DNA from: Typha latifolia | Lineage: Eukaryota; Streptophyta; Magnoliopsida; Poales; Typhaceae | DNA: 64,000 bases | Direction of reading: 5' to 3' | Assembly: GCA_019914945.1 (NCBI GenBank) | Contig: CM034099.1 | Location: forward strand, 14,993,923 to 15,057,922 | In this document: in pieces, positions 23,753 to 33,631 of the stretch | Position numbering within the stretch: the first letter of the stretch is position 1 | Layout of the letters: the number at the start of each line of letters is the position of its first letter | Position numbers and translations under genes: made by a program | Notes under the pieces: generated by a model | What the model was told of the DNA's origin: nothing | The model's input: the letters and a program-made list of their open reading frames with translations, nothing else | The model's database searches: none

Positions 23753-24613
23753 TGATACACTTAGGATTTTATTTAATTAGCTAAATCTATCTCTGAGCAG
23801 TTTCGGGAAAATATTCGTAGAATATTCTAAACATATCCAAATAATATCCAACTTATTGGATAAGGTCCCTAACTTTCAAATCTACAACTTTGGTATTCAT
23901 GAATTCTCCAGATTCGGAATCTATCTGTGACAAAATGAAAGCTTAATTTGAGAGGTAATCGGAGAAGATAAGAAATACTGGTTTAGTTGGTTTGTTAGAG
24001 TTTCATATTATTTTAGGACTTGTTGGCTACCCTCTATAAATATGTGGATGACAGCCAACTTCATTATGGAATTGTAATATTGATTTCTTGCCTCTCTATC
24101 ATCTATTTACTCTAATCTCCCTCCTCCCTCTTCACCATCCTTCCATTATCTATTTCTCCAACTTCTAATCTCTCGCGACTATCGAGCCACCCCTCTTCTT
24201 TGGGATCTCGACCACTTCATTTCCTTCGTCTATCTTTTTTAACAACTTCCACGATCCATCGTCATCTCCATACCCATACATAACCCTAACATCCACTCCA
24301 CCCATCACCACCACCATCACCCTCGTTATTTCATATTTTTATCCCTGCTATTTTTAGAATTTGCAAAGGGTGTAAATACAAAATTTGTATATAGGAAGTT
24401 ACGGATCTAACCCAATTGATTTAGTAATTTTCTGACTACCATAGAATATTTTAAGAATATTTTCCCATGGTTGCACAGACTGATTCCTGTAATATATCCA
24501 GATCTTGAAAGAATCGTTGTGTAGTCTATCTTTGGTTCAAGAACTTATCAAATTAGTATCAAAGCTTAACAAATTGGTATCAGAGCCTATCAAATTGGTA
24601 ACAGAGCCTATCA
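23753..24613 (+). repeat. 3' LTR of the gypsy element
   Basis: Starts TGATACACTTAG after the purine tract and ends GCCTATCA before the duplicated TGCAT. It is 861 bp. Three tandem primer-site-like units fill 24548-24613. The 3' LTR has no function in priming, so their presence here shows that they are part of the LTR itself. Confidence 0.85.
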
Positions 24614-24618
24614 TGCAT

Positions 24619-24982
24619 TGATTTGATCCTAATGTGCATAATTCATGTTCCCTTATTGTTGCATTATTCATTGCATTACTTTTAGACTATAGAAGTAGAA
24701 ACTTGCTGGGCTTTATGCTCACCTTCTTATTCTTATTCTTATTTTATTCATGTAAATTAAGTTAAATGGCTTGTAGCTCATACGTGGGCTTTGTCTTATT
24801 TTGTTATGGATATGTATATTGGGCTTATTGTGGTCTTGGTGTTATGGGCCTTTTGTTTATATATTTGTTAAAATATGGGCATTTTGCTTGTATATTCTGT
24901 TGAAACATTGACTAGCAGGTTACGTGGTAATCACGTGGGTTCTATCCATGTGAGGGGCTCATGTTTGCTGGTGGGTGTTACA
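24619..24982 (+). repeat. Family E LTR end, right of the gypsy insertion
   Basis: Matches 45056-45523 closely, including GGCTTGTAGC, the GTTGAAAC block and the end GGGTGTTACA at 24982. It is the continuation of 18640-19753 beyond the inserted element. Confidence 0.6.
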
Positions 24983-26690
24983 ACACTACTCCTAAACTAT
25001 CAAGGATTCACTTGCTTAACACTGCTTTTTAGTTTACTACCTCCAACAGCGCCATGGTACTGAATCTATCTTGATAATGAAAGTAATAAAAGTATAAGCA
25101 CAAACCTATATGGTATTAATTAATTAAATAATTTTATGCACAACCCTTATAAGTTTGGGTAGGTTTACTTAAGAATTCTTAGGTTTACTATCTAGGTAAA
25201 ATTAGTATAGTAATTATGATGGTTTGATACATTATTAAGAGTAATTAATATAATTATCGTTAAATTTATCATTCCACTAATTACTATCAATTTAAGGTAG
25301 AGAAGCATAGACAACTAGTAATTGACTTATTTTATTAAATATTAATGCATATTTAAAATGATTGTCAATTAAAATTAATTCCCCATTAGGAGCAATTAGA
25401 AAAGGTACTCTCATACCCTTGCCGTATTTATTAATATTGATTTATAACAAATATTATAACCAACAAAATACCCTTTAAATATGATTAATATTTAAGGCTC
25501 AAGTTGGCATGGATAATTAAATACAATGACTAGTAAATAAAATAAATTAAAGAATCACAAATTTAGTTGTGCCAGCCTAAGGCCCAAAGTAATGGGTTGA
25601 GCTACAACCAACCCAAAGACTACAACACTAACCAACCAAATTAAGCACAAAGCCCAAATTAACAAAGGTTGCTACTTGGGCTAGACTATAGCCCAACCGA
25701 CAACCAACATGGACTTGGGTATAACCCAACCAACAGCCAGCATGGGTTGGGCTGTAGCCCAACCTATAACCAACATGTGCTGAATTGTAACCCAACCTAC
25801 GACCAACATGGGTTGGGCCATAACCTAACCCATAGATTTGCCTTAGACCGCAATCCAACCCACCTATCTAGGGCTAGGTTGCATGCGACCCAACACACCA
25901 CTTGTGTTGGGTCACACCAAATGCAAGCCCAAGCTAAGTTGGGCTGCACCCAACATAGTTCAACCCAGCCCAGCCCACCATATTATTCTTCTCTCTCGAT
26001 AGAAGACTAGCCAAAAGAAAAGGAGGTAGTTGTCGGTGAACATCGGCATCGACATTTGAGGCCGGCATGCTTGTCGAAACCCATCAACTAGGGAAGGCAC
26101 ACAAGGTGCAGACTCGACCAAAGATTGAGCAAGGAGTCTGTTATAGACAGAAAAGACCCTAATAGTAAAAAGGGGGAGTTGTTAGTGATCTCAACCACCA
26201 ACTATCCTAGCCGGCAACCCAAACACTCCATATAGCAACCGACATCCAAATAAGGTAGAGAACAACTTCCTAATGGGGTCGACGGTAATAAGGCCCCACT
26301 ATATGGTCGATAGCCATGGAGATGGCTCGCTCAACAAACCTAGCCAAGAGGCTCCAAGGATAAACCTAGAAGCTTCGTCTTGCAAAAGAAATGCTTTCGA
26401 ATGGATAAGGAGAGGAGATAGCTGACAGTGGCCAAATAAACGTTGAAAAACTAGCGACAAGAGGCTATAGAGTGTTAGCCTACATCGAGAGCCTAGAGTA
26501 CCCATGAAGGGTACTTAGGAGAGAAGATATTGAATGGAAGCTCCGCAGATCGGCATGGTGTCGACACGAGGTTGGTTGGCTGGTCGATTTCTTGACGAGA
26601 CTGAAACACAAGAAGGGAAAAGAAACAACTAATTAAGCCACTATACTAAAATTAATTTAAAAGGAGGTAAAGGACTCACCAGCTATTGAC
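24983..26690 (-). repeat. Family H element, inverse copy, non-coding remnant
   Basis: Related in reverse orientation to 12601-17830. It has the AT-rich block, then the GGGTTGGGCT minisatellite (25570-25990), then a G-rich part with few coding signs (26010-26640). Frames at 25628-26010 and 26299-26505 are repeat or composition products. Confidence 0.4.
25570..25990. repeat. 33-bp minisatellite with self-complementary units
   Basis: Units of 33 bp are clear between about 25700 and 25830, each starting near CATGGGTTGGGCT and ending near CCCAACCTA..ACCAA. TTGGGCT pairs with AGCCCAA within a unit, so each can form a hairpin. Since 33 is divisible by three, both strands read as 11-residue protein repeats. 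This is a repeat, not a gene. Confidence 0.75.
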
Positions 26691-27540
26691 ATGCATTTTG
26701 ACTAGTGCAAAATAAAATATGTAATCTACATATATATATATAACATATCTCAATAATTATAATTATAATTTCTCATAAATTATACCTAGTCAATTATAAT
26801 ATATTTGCTTATTGTATCAGTATTATAACACGCAAACTCTTATTACATATATGAATAAGGTTCTCAATTTTTAGAATTATATAATTACCCTTGAGATATA
26901 AAATATCATCTTAAAATATTAATATGCCAAGTTTCATAATATTTTAATGACATCCTATATAAAGACCCATAAGATAGGGACATTCTGGTTATTCTATTCA
27001 CCAAATAATATTTTAAAAATATAAACATATGATATATAATTTCACACTGTATTTTTTGAATTTGTGTTCAGAATAATATATAATATTTTATATTCCTTCA
27101 TGATATCTTTGAAATTTCGTCCAACTTAGGAGGGTATTTTTGGAATCTGATTTGACATTTTCCTAAAAGATGTATAATGCTGTCAAATATCATTTTTGAC
27201 CTCAATTATACAATTAGATAGTTATTGGATTATATTTTAATATTGACATATTTATCCATTTATCCATTAAGAGTGCAACATGAGTATATTCTTGTATTTA
27301 CATGTAAAATCTAATATACTTAGCTCTATGGGCTAATAAAAAGTGAGTTTAAATTATATAAAACTTTCATATAAGTAAATGCATTTCATTATAATACATT
27401 TCATGCTATGTGGCATCTTGTCATTGTGCCACCTATATTAGTTGAATCAATATCTAATATGATTAAATTTATGTTTCTTTTATCCACATGAAAGCATATG
27501 ATTGATCCACATGTCAAAATTATATTATTAATACTTTATA
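26691..27540. other. AT-rich DNA, nothing recognised
   Basis: AT-rich with a short TA run near 26730-26742. No coding motif or RNA gene seen. Confidence 0.5.
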
Positions 27541-27544
27541 ACTC

Positions 27545-28140
27545 CTTATTCTCATCACATCTCACTCTCCCATAACTATTTCATTTAGCCTCTTACTTCT
27601 CTCCATCTTTTGCTCTTTTATATTACTTCATGATTTCCTTTCAATTTTATATCTCTCTCCATCTTTCACTCTCCTATGACTAAATCATTCAACTTTCTAT
27701 TTCTCTCCACTTTTTACTCTTTTATAACTACTTCGTAACTTTCTTTTAGTTTTTTATTTCTCTCCACCTTTCACTCTTTAACTTCATATTTCTCTCCACC
27801 TTTTACTCTTTATAACTACTTCATAATTTCCTTTTATTTTCATATCTCTCTCCATCTTTCACTCTCCTATGACTAAGTCATTTAACTTCCTATTTCTCTC
27901 CACATTTTGCTCTTCAATAACTACTTTGTAACTTTATTTTAAATTCATATTTCTCTCCCCTTTCACTCTTCTATGATTAAGTCATTTAACTACCTATTTT
28001 CTCCATCTTTAATCTTCTATAATTACTTCACAACTTCTTCTTAACTTCATACTTCTCTCCACCTCTCATTCTTCTACAACTACCTTCTTTTTAACTTCCT
28101 ATTTTCTCTTCACTACTTTCATAACGATTCATAATCTTTC
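27545..28140. repeat. Pyrimidine-rich tandem repeat, about 50-bp unit
   Basis: Around a dozen degenerate copies of a unit containing TTTCTCTCCACCTTTCACTCT, then CTATAACTACTTC and TAACTTTC. Two alternating unit types make a longer period of roughly 100 bp. One strand is almost wholly pyrimidine. No coding frame. Confidence 0.75.
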
Positions 28141-28800
28141 AACTTTCTATTCACATATAACTATCTAAAATTCTCATTAATTTTACACAATATTCAATCA
28201 TGTTCCCTACTAAAACAAACATATATTAACATAGATTTTAAAATAGTAATAACTACCTATGATTATAACTACTTATACCAATCTTATAACTACTTCCTAT
28301 AAACAACTCAATAACTATAATTTATGATCAACTATAAATAGACTATAATGGCTAATCCCCTGGAGGAGAGGCCAAAAATCTTATACTTTCATATTTTCAC
28401 AAAGCACACGAAATACATTCTCAACAATCTAATTCAAGGCATATTGATAAAAAAAAGGAGAAATAGGTTGAAAGAGGACTTTATCAACAACAAAGGTGAG
28501 AGTTCTAGGCACTCAAATGCCTAGAAACCCAAGACCATTTTCTCTTTTTTTTTTTTTACTTTGTACTCTTTTCAAAGATGTAAATAATTTTAAGTTTCAA
28601 ATTCTTAATTACGGGTTTTCTATTTAGAATGAATTGTCAATCTCATCATCTGTCGACATGTTTTTGTATAGAAAAGGATTTAATCTTGTGGTAATATTGG
28701 GAACCCAGAAGTGTGTCCCTTATTTATATTGTATTCTATTTTAATTTTGATCACAATGAAATTTGTTAGAATCATATAATTTTGGATAGCAAATTTGTTG
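28141..28800 (+). other. AT-rich sequence before an element leader
   Basis: AT-rich with poly-T runs near 28545. The end (about 28690-28806) looks like the U5 end of an LTR element because a primer-site-like word follows. The start of that element could not be found. Confidence 0.3.
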
Positions 28801-28807
28801 TTGAACA

Positions 28808-28830
28808 AAATTTGGCACACCTAGTGGGAC
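28808..28830 (+). other. Possible primer binding site of a different retroelement
   Basis: TTTGGCACACCTAGTGGGAC differs from the methionine-type sites elsewhere in this window. Words of the form TTGGCRC..C.GTGGGRC follow the LTR in some plant Tat/Athila-like gypsy elements. The identity of the tRNA is not established. Confidence 0.3.
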
Positions 28831-29378
28831 TCACTTCACCCCTCATCTTTGGATTAGATTCTTAAAATCATTATATACTAATTAATCTATTCCTTTTGAC
28901 AAAGGATATGACACAAAACTCTATAGATGCAACCATCACCATTTATTACGGTGACATGTGATTTAATATTCCTATGGTGGGTGCTACATTGCCGTCAACT
29001 ACTCCAACATCGGCAATCTCTCTCATTACACCAAAGGAGCAATCCAACAACAACACTCAACTAAAGATGGCATTAATTTTTTTGCAAAACATAAGAAAGT
29101 GGAAATTCCATTGTATCAATCTATAATCTAGCAATTGGAGTTATAATGCCGGAATCACCACCTCACAATAACCGAGAAAAGATCTTTCTTAAGGGAATAC
29201 ATTCTCTTCACCAATAAAGAAAATCCCCTTCAATAATCTAGAAACTGTTCAAAAGGGTAAAGAAATACTTTTTTCCCCTAATATAAAGAAATTGTCGAAC
29301 GATAATAGATTCATCTCGGTCTTCTCTAAATAAACAAAGAAGATCGTCAAACAACAATGTTACACTTCACAGCAAGCT

Positions 29379-29663
29379 ATGCCAACAGTTTTTACTCCAA
29401 GAATTGTCCAACTGGGGTCTTTTATCTCAAATCCCACCCTTCCTACCATTTATCATGATAGATGTGAGGAATTTGATCAAGATAAATATAAAAAAGATTT
29501 GAAAGTTAAAGGTTTGTCCCAATCTTCATATTCTTTTATAAGATCACGTTCAATTCCTTCAAAATATCATAAAGCATCTATTAGTAAATCTTGGATTGAT
29601 CCCTTTGTAAGTAAGAGCAATCCCAAATTTCTTAATATATATCATCGTTATGCACATCTTTGA
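29379..29663 (+). CDS. Unidentified ORF cut by an LTR insertion
   Basis: A 94-codon frame with a true ATG and AT-rich codon use. The product is basic, Ser/Lys/Tyr-rich and has no domain I recognise. It lies downstream of the primer-site-like word at 28808, so it may be part of a gag-like region. The stop codon TGA is the first three bases of the LTR starting at 29661, so the original frame was longer and has been truncated by the insertion. In-frame sequence upstream runs back to a stop at 29331. Confidence 0.35.
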   Translation: MPTVFTPRIVQLGSFISNPTLPTIYHDRCEEFDQDKYKKDLKVKGLSQSSYSFIRSRSIPSKYHKASISKSWIDPFVSKSNPKFLNIYHRYAHL

Positions 29664-30442
29664 TATATTTAGTTAGGCTCTTTTCTTATTGCAGTAGTTA
29701 TTTATTTTTATTAAAATAAAATTCATGTAGGTCGCGTTCGAATGCGGAAGGGGTCTCGTTCAAAAGCCCTTACGAACGCCTGCATTAAGTTCACAAAAAT
29801 AGAGAACGCAAAATGTGCATTCAAACGTGGTCGGGTGCGTTCGAACGCGGTCGGACGTGTTCGAGCGCCGCGTTCGAACGTGCCCGATTGTGTTCGAATG
29901 CAATCGGCGGGAATCTTCTAGAATTAGGGTTAATAATTATATTTTGGCTTGTTGGCTAGCCTCTATAAAGGTGTGGATGGCAGTCAAATTCAGAATGCTA
30001 TTGGATTATTGATTTCTTGCCTCCTATCTTCTCTCTATTCTCTCTCCCTCCTCCCTCTTTACCATCATTCCACCTCTACCATTGGCAAGGTCTCTCCTAA
30101 CTTCTAATCTCCCTCGTCTAGCGAGTCCTCCCTCTTCTTTGGGATCTCGACCACTTCTTCCCCTTCGTCTATATCTCTTAACCACATCCACCATCCACCT
30201 TCATCTCCATAATCATCCATAACCTTAACATCCACTCCACCTGTCACCACCACAATCACGCGCGTTCTTTCGTGTTTTCATCAACACCATTACGGATCTA
30301 ATCTAATTGGGTTCGTAATTTTCTGACTACAGGAGAATATTTGGTGAATATTTTCCCACGGTTGCACAAACTGATTTCTGTAATAAATTCAAATATTAAA
30401 GGAATCGTTCCGTAGCCGATCTTTTGGTACCATAACCTATCA
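29661..30442 (+). repeat. 5' LTR of a gypsy element with GTTCGAAC array
   Basis: Starts TGATATATTTAG and ends AACCTATCA. The palindrome array spans 29731-29901; the TATA box TATAAA is at 29964-29969 within GCTAGCCTCTATAAAG. A leader with pyrimidine-rich sequence and ACTCCACC words follows. One primer site (ATTTGGTATCAAAGCC at 30443) follows directly, so this copy shows the simple, unexpanded end. Confidence 0.8.
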
Positions 30443-30481
30443 ATTTGGTATCAAAGCCAGGTTAACCTCATACCTCTATTA

Positions 30482-31236
30482 ATGGTTGAAATAAGAAATA
30501 TGACATCACCAAGAAGACCAATAGAGAGCACACCAATAAGGGAAGACTCAACCCATGATAATCATAACCGTGAGGCCGATTCCTTTGGAGCAATCACGGC
30601 AGGATCGAGTCAACCAACGTCCATGGGTTTGAATATAGGCTTGGAGGATGAAATTAGGGGTATGTTCCAAATATTTTTGCATAGAGTTGATGCAATACAA
30701 AAGGATCATAATGATTTAAAGGAATATGTCATGAACAGATCAGCTTCGTCATCTCCTCGACGATGATCGGTGCCTCAAGAAGGACTAACGGTGGGACCTT
30801 ATCGAATTGATACCCCACAGGTCCAGGTGCGACATGTGAGTGTCAATGATCCCCTCCTACCCATGCCTACACATCATCCCCCACCTCCGTTACAAAACCC
30901 AAGACCGATGGTGGTGTAATCCGAGAGGCGTGCAACATTGGTGCGCTTCGTCGATGAAGAGGATTAGCACTTTGAGGATGAGGTTGATCCCTTCGGAGAT
31001 GGTGATGGACGTGCTCAAGGATTAGAGAAGGTGATCAATATGCACATGGGTTCAGACCTGAACCAAGTGTCTTTTGCAAACCCGACAATGCTATTCGGGG
31101 GAGAACTGTACGCTTGAACTTTTCAAAATTCTAAGGCGATGGATTGGGTGTTTCAAGTTGAACAATATTTTGATTGTCAAGGGACAGCAGAGGATGCAAA
31201 GGTCCAGATGGCAAGCTTTCACCTCCAAGGAATGAC
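30482..31236 (+). pseudogene. Gag pseudogene (plus strand), truncated at a family C LTR
   Basis: N-terminal and central gag of the gypsy superfamily, from a true ATG: SPRRPIESTP near the start, the PLLPMPTHHPPPPLQNPRP proline-rich stretch (about 30855-30910), an acidic DEVDPFGDGDG stretch and MDWVFQVEQYF. Stops occur after the SSSPRR word (30764) and near 30919. It breaks off in the MASFHLQG region at 31236, where a truncated family C LTR starts. Homologous to the minus-strand gags at 36593 and 42550. Confidence 0.8.
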
Positions 31237-32477
31237 CTCGGATGTAAGGCCAATAGAATCGTGACTATGTCGAGCGATCAATCATCCACCAAGCGCATCC
31301 TAACCCTCGCGCCCACTCGGGTATCATCACACTTTCTATCAACTATCCTATCAATCACATTTCATTCTCTCTTTCTAAATAACAGATCATATAAATATAT
31401 CTAGTACAATAATAAGTCAATGCATAATAGGAATTTAGGTGGAATAGGAATCAAGAGAAAAACAATGCAATGTAGTTTCCGATCATATATTTGACACATG
31501 CATGCCAATGCTAATACTCATGTTACAGATCAATTGGACATAAAATTATAACACTATAGTCATCTCTAATCATCTCTATATATCATCATCATACTCGTAT
31601 CTAAGATTAGCCTAATTACATGTATGATAAAATATGCTCGACTGTAATCATCTCTAGATAAAGTCATATAATCATGCTGAAGGTCAAAACACGCAAGTAC
31701 ATAATATATAATATATCCTAATTTGAAAAAGGCGTCTAGGGGATAAGACTACTCACCACTACTGCAATTACTAAACAACCACTCGTTCAAGCTGCTATGA
31801 CAACGATTAAGCCTCGATAGCTAAGTCCACGGAGTCTTAAACAGGGGGGTCGGGATCTAAAATTATTTATAATAAATAATGTCAGTCTTTCTATTAATTA
31901 AAATTAACCTAGCTAGAAAACAATTTCTTGTTGTAATCATGTACTCTTCATTTCTATATTTATTTTGTTATTTATTAACCATGATTATATTATTTAATAG
32001 TGTATTAAAAACATAATTATCTGTCTATTATTCTCTTTGATAATTAAGGCAAATAAGAATTAAGTTACTGCAATTAATTACGTAGAAATATACGTACATA
32101 ACCCTAATAATTATTATTGCCTACCTAGGATTAATATAGTAATTTATGTTGCATGTATTTTATTAAACATGATATAATTTGATTTATTTACTAACTATGG
32201 CGTAATTAGATTTAATTTATATAAATTAAATACATTAGATTAACTAAACTAATTAAAGAATTAATAACATAATCAAATATAATTTAAATAGTATCAATAA
32301 TATGCATATATATATATATATATTATATATATTATATACAGTGCTGGGCCGAGCCCAGCACCATGCGTAGCAAGGGTGCTAGGCCGAGCCCAGCATCTTG
32401 CGCTGCAAGGGTGCTGGGCCGAGCCCAGCACCTCACTGTAGTGTTACCCGAGAGGAGAAAGAAGGGAAGGAGGAGGA

Positions 32478-32511
<34 letters not shown>

Positions 32512-32600
32512 GAAGAGGGTTGGACTACAAGGGAGGGGTACGACCACTGGTGGCCACTCAGCGGTCGGCCTCTCGCCGGCGGTTCAAACCTCCGGCGGTC

Positions 32601-32644
<44 letters not shown>

Positions 32645-32767
32645 TAGAGACTCACCGGTAGATAGAAGGGCCGACGGTGGCTCTTCCCCGCAGTCAGTAA
32701 CTGCTTGTGAACTAGAGGGAGAGAGAGAGAGGGAGAGAGCTAGAGAGAGATCGAGAGAATGCGAGGA

Positions 32768-32798
<31 letters not shown>

Positions 32799-33039
32799 AA
32801 AAGAATATTAGAGAGACAAAGAGAGGGTCACTCGACGGCGCCGGAGTGGCCGATGGGCCGGGTCCAACCTCCACGTGTCGCCGCGGCGTGGAGAAGAGTG
32901 GCTCGGTTGAGGTGCATGGCACTCCCACCGCTGCCACAGCATGCATGGCATGCTGGGCACAAGGCCGGCCACAACGTGGCCGGTCGCGTCATGCCCAGTA
33001 AGCTTTAGTTTTTTTTTTAAACCTACTTGGGTTATTACA
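31237..33039 (+). mobile_element. Family C long LTR (copy 2), 5'-truncated
   Basis: Matches the copies at 33632 and 38256 from their ACCTC.GA.GTAAGGCC block to the end GGGTTATTACA. About 1.1 kb of the start is missing. It includes the GCTGGGCCGAGCCCAGC hairpins (32341-32432), GAA-rich and GA-rich tracts (32455-32645, 32720-32800) and a GC-rich tail. The right border lies inside minus-strand gag. The left border is an illegitimate junction with plus-strand gag. Confidence 0.75.
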
Positions 33040-33631
33040 CTCTCCATCACCAAAAATCTCATCGTCCTCCTCGAGACCATCGATGAGCATCATACTCCCA
33101 ATCGATTTGGAACACCGATGACCGGGGGTGAAACGTTCATCGCATCGAAAGCAAAGGCCCTTAGCTCTTCGCTCCTCCACCTGGGTAGGTGTGAGAGTTC
33201 GATTGGGGGGTCTTGTGCCTCCTCTAACATCGAAAGAATGTCTCAAAGGTGGTCGTGGTCTAGTACTCGCAGCTGCTGCCTTTGAACCCGCAGAATTTTC
33301 AGTTGGCGTTCTAAGGGCAAACCGCCCATCTCGATTGCCCCGACTTATTTTTGCTGCCATCTTGAGAGCCTTATATATTTTCTTCATCCCCACGACCTTC
33401 TTAAAGGCCTCTTCAAGAGTGGTAGGACAAAGAGCACGAACATCTACCTGTATCTCATCCTGCAGCCCTAATATGAATGTGCTTATCAATGTCGGTTCAG
33501 GGCAAGGTGGTACTCCAATACGGTTATCCTCTGAACCATCTTGCTTAATGTGGCAGTAAAATCTTCATATGCTGCTGCCCCAAATCTACGTGTAATCCTC
33601 CTACGAAAGTCAACCCAATAGGTAAATCCTC
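33040..33631 (-). pseudogene. Gag C-terminal half with zinc knuckle, minus strand
   Basis: Continues, on the minus strand, the gag piece at 36593-37143 across the inserted family C LTR (target duplication TCCTC). It includes the DEIQVDVRALCPTTLEEAF capsid word, then the knuckle CFRCDERFTPGHRC (near 33120-33165) and the acidic EEDDE stretch. Here it is cut by copy 2 of the family C LTR. Stops separate the parts. Confidence 0.75.

Larger units (their letters stand above)
19754..24613 (+). mobile_element. Ty3/gypsy retrotransposon, both LTRs, internally deleted
   Basis: LTR retrotransposon flanked by a perfect TGCAT target duplication (19749-19753 and 24614-24618). Order: 5' LTR 19754-20500, primer binding site at 20501, gag with a zinc knuckle, protease remnant, reverse transcriptase, RNase H, chromodomain-side C-terminus, purine tract 23731-23750, 3' LTR 23753-24613. 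Gag lacks its centre, the integrase core is missing, and many stops and frameshifts are present. It could not encode its own movement; recombination or helper-driven movement may explain its state. It is inserted in a family E LTR. Confidence 0.9.

Noticed and set aside
25570..25990. CRISPR-like array
   Set aside because: The 33-bp units are contiguous and degenerate, with no unique spacers, in a plant genome.
25669..26010. Protein with 11-residue repeats
   Set aside because: The reading frame exists on both strands only because the minisatellite unit is a multiple of three.
29731..29901. GTTCGAA words as tRNA genes (T-loop resemblance)
   Set aside because: No cloverleaf, acceptor stem or A-box surrounds them, and they occur in tandem inside LTRs.
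29731..29901. GTTCGAAC array as a heat-shock element
   Set aside because: Heat-shock elements need GAA and TTC blocks spaced by two bases; here TTC and GAA touch, so the spacing is wrong.
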